Numbered from the stretch's first letter, positions 6,370 to 14,614 are shown. The stretch is DNA of 24,941 nt from JBBQTU01 sp038213005 (GCA_038213005.1 JBBQTU010000033.1:1-24941); one strand, 5' to 3'. A program made the numbers and translations. Notes: a model not told the origin generated them from the sequence alone.

Positions 6370-8898
6370 TCAGGGCAACTGCCATTGGCGGCGCAGAGCC
6401 CACTCGCCGGCCAGCAGGAGGAAGACCAGGGCGGCCTGCATGGGCAGGTCGTACTTGCCGGCCCAGTGAGGTGGGTGCCCCAGGATGGCGGGGATGATGC
6501 GGAAGATGTTGGACAGGGGAACCACCACCTGATGGGTCTGGACCGAGGCGGGATCGGAGCGGACGAGCTGGTTGATCAGGGCCGGGAGCTGTGCCAGGGG
6601 ATAGTGATAGCCGCTGGTGCGGCGGGAGATCTCGGCGAGCAGTTGCGGGCGCGAGGCGAGTTGCAGCAACTCGTCGGCCGGCGCGATGAGGGTGAATTTC
6701 ACGGCCTGCCGGCCGATCTCTTTGCCATCCTTGCTGGCGATCATCTCGGCGGTCCACTCGCCCTGGCCCAGGCCGGTGAGGTCGAGGTGATACATGCCGG
6801 TGTAGGAGTCCGAGGGCGTCAGCGACCGGTCTTTGCTGGAGGGGGAGGGCTTGCCATCCTGCTGCAGCTTGACGGCGACATTGGCAAAGCGCGTGGCGTC
6901 GCCCTTCTCATCGCGCACCATCGCCTTGAGCGTGATGGAATCGCCGAGCTCATAGACGGTCTTGGAGATCAGGGCTTCCATGCCCGCCCCGCGCTGACGG
7001 TTGCGGACATCCGCGCCGGCAAGCCAGCGCAGGAGCTGGCCCCAGAAGCGGTTGTAGGGACTGTCCTGGCCCATGCCTCGTAGCGGGAGGTACCAGAGGT
7101 AAGTGGTGTCCGCGGTGAAGGCGCCCGATCTGCCCTTGCCGTACTGCTCAAGGGCCAGCACCACCTGCGCCTTGCCATCGGGGCCGGGGCGTTCCTGATG
7201 GACCAGGACGGTGGTGGCGCCGGTCTTGGCTTTGGCGACGACGACATTGCCGCGGATCGGAGGAAGCTGCCTTTGGCCGGGCTTGTCGTCCTGCCCGAAC
7301 CATTCGGCCAAACCCTCCATGGCGGGATGCGATGCGCCTTGGGCGGTGAGTCGGGGGACGAACTCGGTCTTCTCCTGGCTGGCGTCGGTACTGCCAACGA
7401 AGACCGGCAGTGCCTTTTCGATCGGCGTGCCGGCGAATGAGCCGGGGCCAAAGCTCGATTGGCCACCTATCATAAGCAGGCCCGCGCCTTCGCTGACGCG
7501 GCGCTCGATGGCATCCTGCTGGGCCTTGGTGAAGAAGCTGGCATCGACGTCGCCGAGGATGATCACGTCAAACTTACGCCACTGGTCATCGGATGCCGGC
7601 AGGGACTTGAACGGCTGGCCATCCACGCTGCCGCTGGCGGAGAATTTGTCCTGCTGCAGACGCAGGAGGCTGGCGGCCTCGATGTTGGCATCGCGCTGAA
7701 GGGCGCGGTTGAGGTCGCGATATTCCGGGCGGGCGCGGCCTTCGATGTAAAGGACCTTGATGCGCGGGTCCAGCGCCAGGGCCTGGAGTTCCTGGCGGTT
7801 GTCCACCGTGCTGCGTTCGCCGGGAACCGCTTCCACCCAGGCGGCCAGATGCTGCACGCCGAGGGTCGCGGGCTTGTACTCCATCTCAACGACCTGACCT
7901 TGCGGCAGCGGCTCAAGCACAAGACGCTTGGAAGTGATCTCGCCAACGGGCTTGCCGGTGGAGTCGACCTGGGCGAGTTTGACCTCAACCACACGGCTGG
8001 CAAGGCCGGTGCTCTTGATCACCACGCCGAGCTTGGCGATGTGGCCGACGGACATCTCGTCGTCGGCCTTGATGCTGTCGACGGCGATGTTGGCGATGGA
8101 GGATGCCTGGGCCTCTTCGGAGCCGACCCAGACGGTGTGGATTGGCCGGCGGGATGCGGCGACGGCGGCCAGGACATCGCCGGAGGTGTTGTCGATGCCG
8201 TCGCTGATCAGGACAATCGCGGCATCTGCGCGATCCGTCTGCCCCAGCACGGTGGAGAGCGCCTTGACGATGTCGGTGGATTTACCGTCGGCAGGGATCG
8301 AACCCAGGGCATCAGAGGAAGGAAGCTCGCGGAAGGTGGAGTCGAACGCGAACGACCTCGCGGCGAAAGTTTTCTGTATCTTCTCAAGTTGCGGCTGGAG
8401 AGCCGCCCAGACGGATTGGATTCGGGTTGGCCCGTTTTGCAGATCAGGCACGGACATGGAGCCGGATGTATCGACGACGAGAAACAGCGGCCGGTCGGGG
8501 CGCGTGGTGGCGATGTATCGCACCACCGGCTCAAAGAGCATGGGCACGAGCAGCACCAGCGCGAGCAGTCGAAGCGATAGCAGGATCGCGGTGTGGCGCA
8601 CACCGGTGGTTGCGAGTTGTCGAAGGTAGGAGAGCGCCGAAACCAGGGCGACCATGACGAAGGTCCAGACCATGCCGATGGCCGGGCGATGCAGGAGCGG
8701 GATGGCCAGGACGGCGGCGGTTCCAATGATCCCCACGGCGGCGGCCGGGAGCATCCACCACGCGTCGCGGCCCGTCCACCAGCGTTCGATGAAGATGCGG
8801 GCGACCAGAACCAGCGAGGCGACGATGCAGACCAGGATCCACCAGTCCACACCGCCCTGCCGGAGAATGTCGAACTCCCAATGAGCCACGTATTGCAT
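6370..8898 (-). CDS. Membrane-anchored VWA / glutamine-amidotransferase-like protein
   Basis: The product is about 842 residues. Four hydrophobic segments (about 19-36, 48-70, 73-91, 103-123) precede a von Willebrand factor A domain whose metal-dependent adhesion site begins DTSGS at 143-147. A central region around VLYIEGRARPEYR and VIILGDVDASFF, followed by GAGLLMIGGQSSFGPGSF, resembles the class I glutamine-amidotransferase-like fold without an obvious catalytic Cys-His pair. The C-terminus ends in one more membrane segment (about 818-835). Such proteins are common in planctomycetes, often near MoxR ATPases, but no such partner is within this window, and their function is unknown. The start at 8898 gives a compact N-terminus (MQYVAHWEFD); no ribosome-binding site is seen there, and in-frame ATGs at 8931 and 9012 remain possible. 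The gene is divergent from HU. Confidence 0.8.
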   Translation of the reverse strand: MQYVAHWEFDILRQGGVDWWILVCIVASLVLVARIFIERWWTGRDAWWMLPAAAVGIIGTAAVLAIPLLHRPAIGMVWTFVMVALVSALSYLRQLATTGVRHTAILLSLRLLALVLLVPMLFEPVVRYIATTRPDRPLFLVVDTSGSMSVPDLQNGPTRIQSVWAALQPQLEKIQKTFAARSFAFDSTFRELPSSDALGSIPADGKSTDIVKALSTVLGQTDRADAAIVLISDGIDNTSGDVLAAVAASRRPIHTVWVGSEEAQASSIANIAVDSIKADDEMSVGHIAKLGVVIKSTGLASRVVEVKLAQVDSTGKPVGEITSKRLVLEPLPQGQVVEMEYKPATLGVQHLAAWVEAVPGERSTVDNRQELQALALDPRIKVLYIEGRARPEYRDLNRALQRDANIEAASLLRLQQDKFSASGSVDGQPFKSLPASDDQWRKFDVIILGDVDASFFTKAQQDAIERRVSEGAGLLMIGGQSSFGPGSFAGTPIEKALPVFVGSTDASQEKTEFVPRLTAQGASHPAMEGLAEWFGQDDKPGQRQLPPIRGNVVVAKAKTGATTVLVHQERPGPDGKAQVVLALEQYGKGRSGAFTADTTYLWYLPLRGMGQDSPYNRFWGQLLRWLAGADVRNRQRGAGMEALISKTVYELGDSITLKAMVRDEKGDATRFANVAVKLQQDGKPSPSSKDRSLTPSDSYTGMYHLDLTGLGQGEWTAEMIASKDGKEIGRQAVKFTLIAPADELLQLASRPQLLAEISRRTSGYHYPLAQLPALINQLVRSDPASVQTHQVVVPLSNIFRIIPAILGHPPHWAGKYDLPMQAALVFLLLAGEWALRRQWQLP

Positions 8899-9184
8899 GA
8901 TACCGCAAAGTGTGATGCTGCGTTGGATCATGCTTCGGCACGGCGACGCAGTGAATTCCCAAAGAAGACACAAAACTCTGATGATCGGCAATGGCCGGGC
9001 ACGGGGATGCAAGTATCTCGTTATAATACAGTTACAGTCGGGCTAATCGGGTCGCCAGCGGCCCGCCCGTCCCCTTCAGCGTGGCGTGGAAGATTGCCTG
9101 ATCTTGTCACTTGCTTTTGAGGGGGCAGTGCGTCATATTATTCTAAGTGTATCGCCCATCGCGGCTTAACGCCTGAGGAACGCC
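8899..9184. other. Divergent intergenic region between the VWA gene and HU
   Basis: This 286-bp gap must hold the promoters of both flanking genes. A perfect TATAAT lies at 9022-9027 on the plus strand, but I see no good -35 box at 16-18 bp on either strand. For HU, TTGCTT (9111-9116) and TATTAT (9136-9141) are a weak pair 19 bp apart; TTGTCA (9104-9109) is a better -35 with poor spacing. No gene is supported here. Confidence 0.3.
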
Positions 9185-9544
9185 ATGGCTACCATCACGA
9201 AGAAGGAACTGATCGACCGCATTGCGGACGCGACTACGCAGCGGCGCGTCCAGGTTAAGCGTGTCGTGCAGCTTTTTCTGGACGAAGTAATTGCCGAGCT
9301 CGGTAAAGGTAACCGCTTGGAGTTCCGTGACTTCGGCGTGTTCGAGACCAAGGTGCGACGAGCCCGCCGCGCCCAAAACCCCAAGACGCTGGAGCCTGTC
9401 AATGTGCCGGAGAAGCGCACGGTGAAGTTCAAGGTCGGCCGGGTGATGAAGCAGAAGTTGGCAAACCTCACCGGCGCGGTGGTGGACGATGAGGCTGATG
9501 ATGTCGGCGAGATGCCCGACGGCACTGAAGTCGATGATGAATAG
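9185..9544 (+). CDS. HU-family DNA-binding protein with acidic C-terminal tail
   Basis: The 119-residue product is a small nucleoid protein of the HU/IHF family, which bends and compacts DNA as a dimer. The N-terminal helical part (MATITKKELIDRIADAT) and the core RLEFRDFGVFETKVRRAR (44-61) are diagnostic; the DNA-binding arm region contains QNPKT and ends near KFKVGRVMKQKL. Family members usually stop near residue 90-95. This one continues with an acidic tail, about 96-119, rich in Asp and Glu (VVDDEADDVGEMPDGTEVDDE). Such tails could lower DNA affinity or mediate protein contacts; that is inference. The start is supported by TGAGGA (9174-9179) upstream. The gene stands alone and converges with the mgtC-like gene, 38 bp away. 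Confidence 0.95.
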   Translation: MATITKKELIDRIADATTQRRVQVKRVVQLFLDEVIAELGKGNRLEFRDFGVFETKVRRARRAQNPKTLEPVNVPEKRTVKFKVGRVMKQKLANLTGAVVDDEADDVGEMPDGTEVDDE

Positions 9545-9582
9545 GCGTCGGCTGCGCCCTGGGCTGATGGGTATGCTCTGTC

Positions 9583-10314
9583 CTAAGGCGCTACCTTTGA
9601 CGAGAGCAGTTCGAACGTTGTCTCACGCATAAGTTGCCGGTCGGCTTCGGCGATGTGGTGGCTTTTGTGTGCCGCCAGGCGAAGGCGAACCATCACCTGC
9701 TGAAGATCGGGTGTGCGCTCAAAGCTCACATCAACCACGCGAAAACCTGCCGAGACGAAGTAGCCTATCGTGGCGTCCACACACTCGGCCGACCAAGGGC
9801 GGCGGATCGTCACCAGCCGCTGCTCGAGCTTGGGAAACGCCCCTTCAACTTTCTGAAGAAACCACAGCGTGATCAGCACCAGCCCAGTAGCGATCCCCGC
9901 CACGGAGTACAACCCCAGCCCACTGGCCAGCCCGATGGCGGCGACGCACCACAGCCCGGCAGCCGTTGTCAGGCCGCGAAGGCGGCCTTCGTCGCGGATG
10001 ATCACCCCGCCGCCGAGAAACCCAATGCCGGCCATGACGCCGTACGCGATCCTGGCGGGATCCGATGTGACATTGACGCCCGCGTGCCCCGGGTCGGCGA
10101 CCTGCGACACCATTCCCGAGACAATCATCACGATCGCCGAGCCGAGGCAAACCAGGATGTTGGTGCGAAAGCCCGCGTCACGCCCCCGGCTCTCACGCTC
10201 CAGGCCGATGAGTCCTCCGGCGAGCATGGCGCACACCAGACGAGCCAGCGGTTCAGCCCCGTGGTAAGACTGCAGCAGATCGTCCAAGACCGTGTCGAGC
10301 GGAGTCAAAGTCAT
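9583..10314 (-). CDS. MgtC/SapB family membrane protein
   Basis: The 243-residue product has an N-terminal hydrophobic domain of about 155 residues with the family motifs GGLIGLERESRGRDAGFRTN and GVMAGIGFLGGGVIIRD and the following RGLTTAAGLW. A soluble C-terminal domain (about 160-240) with an ACT-like look follows. MgtC proteins are inner-membrane proteins linked in other bacteria to magnesium limitation and ATP-synthase control; the function of this member is not known. The start at 10314 lies 9 bp after the stop codon of the ACT gene, with GGAG a few bases upstream, so the two genes are almost certainly co-transcribed and probably translationally coupled. It is the last gene of the run that begins at hsp20. 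Confidence 0.92.
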   Translation of the reverse strand: MTLTPLDTVLDDLLQSYHGAEPLARLVCAMLAGGLIGLERESRGRDAGFRTNILVCLGSAIVMIVSGMVSQVADPGHAGVNVTSDPARIAYGVMAGIGFLGGGVIIRDEGRLRGLTTAAGLWCVAAIGLASGLGLYSVAGIATGLVLITLWFLQKVEGAFPKLEQRLVTIRRPWSAECVDATIGYFVSAGFRVVDVSFERTPDLQQVMVRLRLAAHKSHHIAEADRQLMRETTFELLSSKVAP

Positions 10315-10323
10315 ACGGCTCCA

Positions 10324-10767
10324 CTACCGCCGCGGGCGGACCGCGACGTCGCGTTTCTTCTCGATCACGACCTTCAACAGTTTCTCGGCTTTGGCATGAT
10401 CGGCCACCTTGAAGATGCCCGTGGTCTTGCCGCCGGGGGCTCCGCTGGTGCAATAGGCGTAGTTGATGTTGATGTGATTCGTGCCCAGCAACGTCGCGAC
10501 GTCGGCCAGCGCGCCGGGATGATTCGACAGTTCCAGGCAGATTACTTCCGTCTCGGTCATCGGCAGATTCAGCGCGATCAGCGTCTTGCGGGCGGCGGCG
10601 GGATCTTCGGCGACCACTCGCAGAACCCCGTGTTCCTGCGAATCCACCAGCGTCATCGCCACGATATTGATCTTCGACTCCGCCAGCGCGCGCGTCACCT
10701 GCGCGAGCACGCCGGGCTTGTTCACAAGGAAAACGCTGAACTGGGTCTCAAGACGAACAGCAGGCAT
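10324..10767 (-). CDS. Tandem ACT-domain protein
   Basis: The 147-residue product consists of two ACT-like domains and nothing else: the first about residues 5-70 (FSVFLVNKPGVLAQVTRAL, then INIVAMTLVDS), the second about 72-140 (VICLELSNHPGALADVATLL, then ININYAYCTS). ACT domains bind amino acids or other small ligands and usually regulate metabolic enzymes; free-standing double-ACT proteins are regulators of unknown target. The start at 10767 is supported by GAGGAG (complement of 10774-10779) six bases upstream. It sits between the STAS gene (31 bp upstream) and mgtC (9 bp downstream) in one apparent operon. No ligand can be assigned. It could sense an amino acid, which would suit a location downstream of the Lon protease, but that link is speculative. 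Confidence 0.88.
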   Translation of the reverse strand: MPAVRLETQFSVFLVNKPGVLAQVTRALAESKINIVAMTLVDSQEHGVLRVVAEDPAAARKTLIALNLPMTETEVICLELSNHPGALADVATLLGTNHININYAYCTSGAPGGKTTGIFKVADHAKAEKLLKVVIEKKRDVAVRPRR

Positions 10768-10798
10768 GATGATCTCCTCGCGTTAAGGACCGCCGGAC

Positions 10799-11158
10799 TT
10801 ACCGGTTCGACGACATCACTTCCGTTTGACTGGTCTTTATTGTAAGCAGACGGTCCAGTTGTGTAATCTTAAGCAGCTCGGTCAGCCGCGGACCAACCCC
10901 GCACAAGACCAGCTTGCCGTGGCCCAGCGCCGTGATCTTCTTGTGCAGCGAGACGAGGATTCCGATGAACTGGCTGGAGATGTACTGGACCCGCGTCATG
11001 TCCAGCAGCACCCAGCGATGATCCTCCTCATCCACCAGCACCTGCAGCCGCCGGCTGATCGTTTCTATTTCCGCAGGATCCATCAGCGAGGACGTCTGGA
11101 ACTCGACGACCGTGTATTTGCCCGACTGCATCATCAGTAGCGTGGAGTCGTTACCCAT
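10799..11158 (-). CDS. STAS-domain protein (anti-sigma factor antagonist type)
   Basis: The 119-residue product is a single STAS domain as in SpoIIAA/RsbV. The switch region YISSQFIGILVSL (59-71) carries S62 where SpoIIAA has its phosphorylated serine. Such proteins relieve sigma factors from anti-sigma kinases or act within phosphorelay switches. No anti-sigma kinase or PP2C phosphatase gene is in the window, so the partner must be elsewhere. ATG 11158 was chosen over ATG 11164 because GGAAGG (complement of 11167-11172) is eight bases from 11158 but only two from 11164. It lies 49 bp downstream of lon and 31 bp upstream of the ACT gene, in the same direction, which suggests co-expression with the protease. 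Identification of the fold is firm; the pathway is not. Confidence 0.88.
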   Translation of the reverse strand: MGNDSTLLMMQSGKYTVVEFQTSSLMDPAEIETISRRLQVLVDEEDHRWVLLDMTRVQYISSQFIGILVSLHKKITALGHGKLVLCGVGPRLTELLKITQLDRLLTIKTSQTEVMSSNR

Positions 11159-11207
11159 GGACATGTCCTTCCCATAAATCCGGCCGGCGGCAGACCGCAG
11201 ATCTGCA

Positions 11208-13685
11208 TCACTTGCCTTTGCTCAGTTTCTTCCCGGGATGCCGAAGCAGCTTAGCCGGCTCCAGAGCGATCTCAAGCACCTGTTCAATATTCGAGACGAA
11301 ATGGAACTTCAGCGTGTTGCGGACCTCTTCGGGAATCCCAGGCAGGTCTTTGCGGTTGCGTTCGGGCACGATCACCTGGCGGATGCCCGCACGCTTGGCC
11401 GCCAGGGTCTTTTCCTTCAGTCCGCCGATCGGCAGCACCAAGCCACGCAGGGTGATTTCGCCGGTCATGGCAAGATCATGTCTCACCGGGCGCCCCAGCA
11501 GCAGCGACGCCAGCGCCGTGAACATCGCCACGCCGGCGCTGGGGCCGTCCTTGGGCACCGCCCCGGCCGGCACGTGAATGTGAATGTCGCTCTCGGCCAG
11601 CATCTTTGGGTCGATGCCAAGAGACTCAGCGCGCGATCGGATGATCGAAAACGCCGCCGACGCCGACTCTTTCATCACGTCGCCGATCTGGCCGGTGAGT
11701 TGGATGCCGCCCTTGCCACTCATGCGGGCGGCCTCGATAAACAGGATCTCGCCGCCCACCGGCGTGTAGGCCATCCCCGTGGCGACGCCGGGCACGCTCG
11801 TCCGCGACGCCAGTTCCGGCTCAAACTTTCGCGGACCCAGGATCGCGCTGACCTTGTCCTTGGTGATCGTCACCTTCTGGTACTTTTCACCGACGATGTC
11901 CGCCGCCACTGACCGGGCCACCGAACCGATATTGCGTTCCAGACTGCGGACCCCGGCCTCGCGCGTGTAGCCCTCAATGATCCAGCGGATCGCCTGCTCC
12001 TGTATCTTGACCTGCTTCTTCTGCAATCCGTTGACATCAAGCTGGCGCGGCACCAGATAGCGCCCGGCAATGTGCAGCTTGTCGGTCTGCGTATAGCCGG
12101 GGATCTCGATGACCTCCATGCGGTCGGCCAGCGCCGCCGGCACGGTGTCCATCGTGTTGGCGGTGGCGATGAACAGCACGCGCGACAGGTCAAACGGCAC
12201 GTCCAGGTAGTGGTCGGTAAACGTGTTGTTCTGCGCCGGGTCCAGCACTTCCAGCAGCGCCGACGCCGGATCGCCGCGGAAGTCCGCGCCGATCTTGTCG
12301 ATCTCGTCCAGCATCATGACCGGGTTACGTGTGCCGGCCTTGCGGATCTCGGCGATGATGCGCCCGGGCATCGAACCAATATACGTACGGCGATGGCCGC
12401 GGATATCGGCCTCATCGCGCACGCCGCCGAGCGACACGCGGATGAACTTCCGCCCGATCGCCTCGGCGATGCTCTTGCCCAGGCTGGTCTTGCCCACGCC
12501 CGGAGGCCCCACGAAGCAGAGGATCGCCCCGCCGCCTTCGGGCTTGAGCTTGCGGACGGCCAGGTACTCGATGATCCGACGCTTGACCTTATCCAGGTCA
12601 TGGTGGTCGCGGTCCAGGATGCGCCGGGCCTCCACCAGGTCCAGCTTGTCGGCATCCAGCACCGACCAAGGAAGCTCAGCCAGTATTTGGAGGTAGGTGC
12701 GAATGACGCCGTACTCGGGCGAGGCGGTGGGGATGGCCTCAAGCCGCCCCAACTCCCGCGTCGCCTCCTTCATCACGTTTTCCGGCAGCTTCGCCGCCTC
12801 AAGTTTCGTCTTCAGGCCCTCGACCTCGCTGCCAGCGCCCCCGTCGCCTTCGCCCAGTTCCCGGCGGATCGCCTTCATCTGTTCCTGCAGATAAAATCGC
12901 CGCTGGCTCTTGTCGATGCTCTCCTTGACCTGGTTCTGAATCTTGTTCTGCAGTTCCAGGATGTCCAGTTGCGTTGCCAGACGAGCCGCCAGCATTCGCA
13001 GGCGAGCATCCACATCCAGTTCTTCCAGCATCTTCTGCTTGTCCACCACCTCGGCCTGCACATTGGCTGCCAGAAAGTCGGCCAGCGCAGAAGGATTCGT
13101 GATGCTCGACAGCACCTGCGCAGCCTCGTCCGGCGTGTTGGGCGACAGTTCGATGACCCGGTTGGCCTGCTGGCGAACCGAGTTCACCAGCGCGTCCATC
13201 CCGGCACCTGTGATGGCCGAATCTTCAAGGATCTCAACATCGCCCACGGTGAACGGATCACCCGTGGTGAACCCTTTGAGGCGAAAACGCGCCAGCCCAT
13301 GCACGATGATCGACTGGTTGCCATCGGGCAGCTTGAACAGTTTCAGGATCATACACGCCACGCCGACGGGGTAGAGGTCGGTCGTCTTGGGATCCTCGGT
13401 CTCGGCATTGCGCTGCGTGATCACCCCGATGATCTTGTCACCGGGCATCACCTCATCCAGCAGCGACTTGCTCTTGGACCGCCCGACGTTCAGCGGCATC
13501 ACCGTCCCGGGAAACACGACGATGTTGCGAATGGGCAGGATCGGCAGATGCCGGGGAATCTTCACGTTCTGCCCGTTATTCCCCGAATGGATCGTGGTAT
13601 GCGTATCATCAAGTTCGACAATCAGATCACCCATGCTTGGTCCGGTCCTTCCCTTGCCAACACTCGCCTGTTCAACCACAGGCAT
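11208..13685 (-). CDS. lon: ATP-dependent protease Lon (LonA type)
   Basis: The 825-residue product is a full-length LonA, which unfolds and degrades damaged and regulatory proteins in the cytoplasm. The substrate-binding LON domain spans about 47-240, a coiled-coil linker about 240-330, the AAA+ module about 335-590 with Walker A GPPGVGKT (393-400) and Walker B MMLDEID (457-463), and the protease domain the rest. The catalytic dyad is S716 (PKDGPSAG) and K759 (GGLKEK). The start at 13685 lies 22 bp after the hsp20 stop codon; ATG 13634 (M18) is an alternative, with AAGGGAAGG about 12 bases upstream. Neither site is ideal. Tight linkage to hsp20 fits a protein-quality-control operon, presumably stress-inducible, although no HrcA or sigma-32-type site was recognised. 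Confidence 0.97.
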   Translation of the reverse strand: MPVVEQASVGKGRTGPSMGDLIVELDDTHTTIHSGNNGQNVKIPRHLPILPIRNIVVFPGTVMPLNVGRSKSKSLLDEVMPGDKIIGVITQRNAETEDPKTTDLYPVGVACMILKLFKLPDGNQSIIVHGLARFRLKGFTTGDPFTVGDVEILEDSAITGAGMDALVNSVRQQANRVIELSPNTPDEAAQVLSSITNPSALADFLAANVQAEVVDKQKMLEELDVDARLRMLAARLATQLDILELQNKIQNQVKESIDKSQRRFYLQEQMKAIRRELGEGDGGAGSEVEGLKTKLEAAKLPENVMKEATRELGRLEAIPTASPEYGVIRTYLQILAELPWSVLDADKLDLVEARRILDRDHHDLDKVKRRIIEYLAVRKLKPEGGGAILCFVGPPGVGKTSLGKSIAEAIGRKFIRVSLGGVRDEADIRGHRRTYIGSMPGRIIAEIRKAGTRNPVMMLDEIDKIGADFRGDPASALLEVLDPAQNNTFTDHYLDVPFDLSRVLFIATANTMDTVPAALADRMEVIEIPGYTQTDKLHIAGRYLVPRQLDVNGLQKKQVKIQEQAIRWIIEGYTREAGVRSLERNIGSVARSVAADIVGEKYQKVTITKDKVSAILGPRKFEPELASRTSVPGVATGMAYTPVGGEILFIEAARMSGKGGIQLTGQIGDVMKESASAAFSIIRSRAESLGIDPKMLAESDIHIHVPAGAVPKDGPSAGVAMFTALASLLLGRPVRHDLAMTGEITLRGLVLPIGGLKEKTLAAKRAGIRQVIVPERNRKDLPGIPEEVRNTLKFHFVSNIEQVLEIALEPAKLLRHPGKKLSKGK

Positions 13686-13707
13686 TCGCCCGCAGCCGAC
13701 CGTCGGG

Positions 13708-14130
13708 CTACCCCATCTTGGGCAGCTCTATCCAAAGCAGTCCGTTGCAATGCACCGCCTCAATCTTCGTATCATCGACGTCTTCCGGCAACTCCACAAC
13801 TCGCGAAAATGCGCCGTAGTCGATCTCCATCAGGTGCAGACGCAGTTTCTTCTTCTGGGCCTCGCTGTATTCCGGCGGGCACGGCGCCAGGCGATACCCT
13901 CGAATCCGCAGGGCATGGTCCTCGGTGAAGACGCTGATCTTGTCCTTGTCCACCCCCGCAAGATCAACGCACACCAGGTAGCACGCATCCGTCTCGTAGA
14001 GATTCACGTTCGGCGTCCAGGTCTCGTTGGAGCAAAACCCGAAATTCTGCACCTGCGGCCGATCCTTCACCGAGCGGGCCTGCCGCGGCTGACTGCTAAA
14101 TGGCTGTTCGATGCCAACTGATGAGCGCAT
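13708..14130 (-). CDS. Small heat-shock protein (Hsp20/alpha-crystallin family)
   Basis: The 140-residue product is a holding chaperone of the alpha-crystallin family. The domain covers about 38-138 (WTPNVNLYETDACYLVCVDL at 38-57, DYGAFSRVVELPEDVD at 104-119) and ends in the conserved A-x-x-x-N-G-x-L segment (AVHCNGLLWIELPK, 125-138). It stops two residues later, so the C-terminal I-x-I/V tail that normally drives oligomer assembly is missing. ATG 14130 was chosen because GGAGG lies directly upstream (complement of 14134-14138); a longer open frame to 14349 has no such support. It is the first gene of the apparent hsp20-lon-STAS-ACT-mgtC run. Confidence 0.9.
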   Translation of the reverse strand: MRSSVGIEQPFSSQPRQARSVKDRPQVQNFGFCSNETWTPNVNLYETDACYLVCVDLAGVDKDKISVFTEDHALRIRGYRLAPCPPEYSEAQKKKLRLHLMEIDYGAFSRVVELPEDVDDTKIEAVHCNGLLWIELPKMG

Positions 14131-14160
14131 CACACCTCCGCCTGAAAAACGACACCCCTG

Positions 14161-14191
14161 ATCATAGCAGGCAGCCACAGCAAATTGCCAA
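14161..14191 (-). promoter_or_regulatory. Candidate promoter of the hsp20-lon run
   Basis: On the minus strand TTGGCA (complement of 14186-14191, five of six bases of the -35 consensus) and TATGAT (complement of 14161-14166, five of six of the -10 consensus) are separated by 19 bp, two more than optimal. The -10 box is about 30 bp upstream of the hsp20 start. No CIRCE element was found. Confidence 0.4.
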
Positions 14192-14498
14192 ACCCCGCCG
14201 ACAGAATCCAGGTGGCACCCCCCGCTGCCATTGTCACCGGCTCGATCCCCTGCTCCTGCAACGCCGGCCCGCAGCGACCCCATCCGAGACGACCAACCCC
14301 TGAGAGACGCCGAAGCCCGACCGAGCGCTGCGTCCTGCGGCGTCAACACAGATATTTTTGGAGTGCGGTGGCGTCACCGCTTTGACGAGGTGGCATGCCG
14401 CCGGGAGGAGTACCCCACGCCCTCGCTCATTCGAAGCGTACCAGGAATGGGCCGGTGAGCAGCGCAAACAGATGAGTGCAGCGCCTGGGCAGCAAAAC
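14192..14498. other. Gene-free region between hsp20 and the tRNA
   Basis: No protein-coding gene is supported here. A small hairpin GCGGTG-gcgt-CACCGC (14365-14380) sits in a TTTTTGGAGTGCGGTGGCG context that resembles a dispersed intergenic repeat known to me from planctomycete and verrucomicrobial genomes. That resemblance is from memory and the surrounding sequence looks degraded. The rest has no recognisable signal. Confidence 0.35.
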
Positions 14499-14535
14499 GC
14501 AGACTGCCGACAGACGAGGCCTGTCGGCAGTCTGC
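14494..14535 (-). terminator. Intrinsic terminator of the tRNA-Val gene
   Basis: CTGTCGGCAGTCTGC (14521-14535) and GCAGACTGCCGACAG (14499-14513) are perfect 15-bp complements around a 7-base loop. Read on the minus strand, the stem is followed by G and then TTTT (complement of 14494-14497). It begins 5 bases after the tRNA 3' end, so it is a near-ideal Rho-independent terminator for that gene. Confidence 0.85.
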
Positions 14536-14540
14536 ATAAG

Positions 14541-14614
14541 TGGGCGATAAGGGACTTGAACCCCCGACCTTTCGGGTGTGATCCGAACGCTCTAGCCAAC
14601 TGAGCTAATCGCCC
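14541..14614 (-). tRNA. tRNA-Val (anticodon CAC)
   Basis: The 74-base minus-strand sequence folds into a full cloverleaf. The acceptor stem is GGGCGAT/ATCGCCC with discriminator A. The D arm is GCTC/GAGC around AGTTGGCTA. The anticodon stem is TTCGG/CCGAA with the loop ATCACAC, giving U33 and anticodon CAC, which reads GUG. The variable region is AGGTC and the T arm GGGGG-TTCAAGT-CCCTT contains two G-U pairs. CCA is not encoded (CTT follows), so it must be added after transcription. A at position 32 is less common than a pyrimidine. Confidence 0.92.

Noticed and set aside
7459..8580. Plus-strand open frame of 373 codons over the VWA gene
   Set aside because: It is a shadow of a gene with a recognisable MIDAS motif; the translation has no family features.
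12072..13928. Plus-strand open frame of 618 codons over lon
   Set aside because: It is antisense to lon, which has all catalytic residues in place.
14358..14603. Small open frame across the tRNA-Val gene
   Set aside because: Its C-terminal part (WAIRDLNPRPFGCDPNALAN) is the typical false translation of a tRNA gene.
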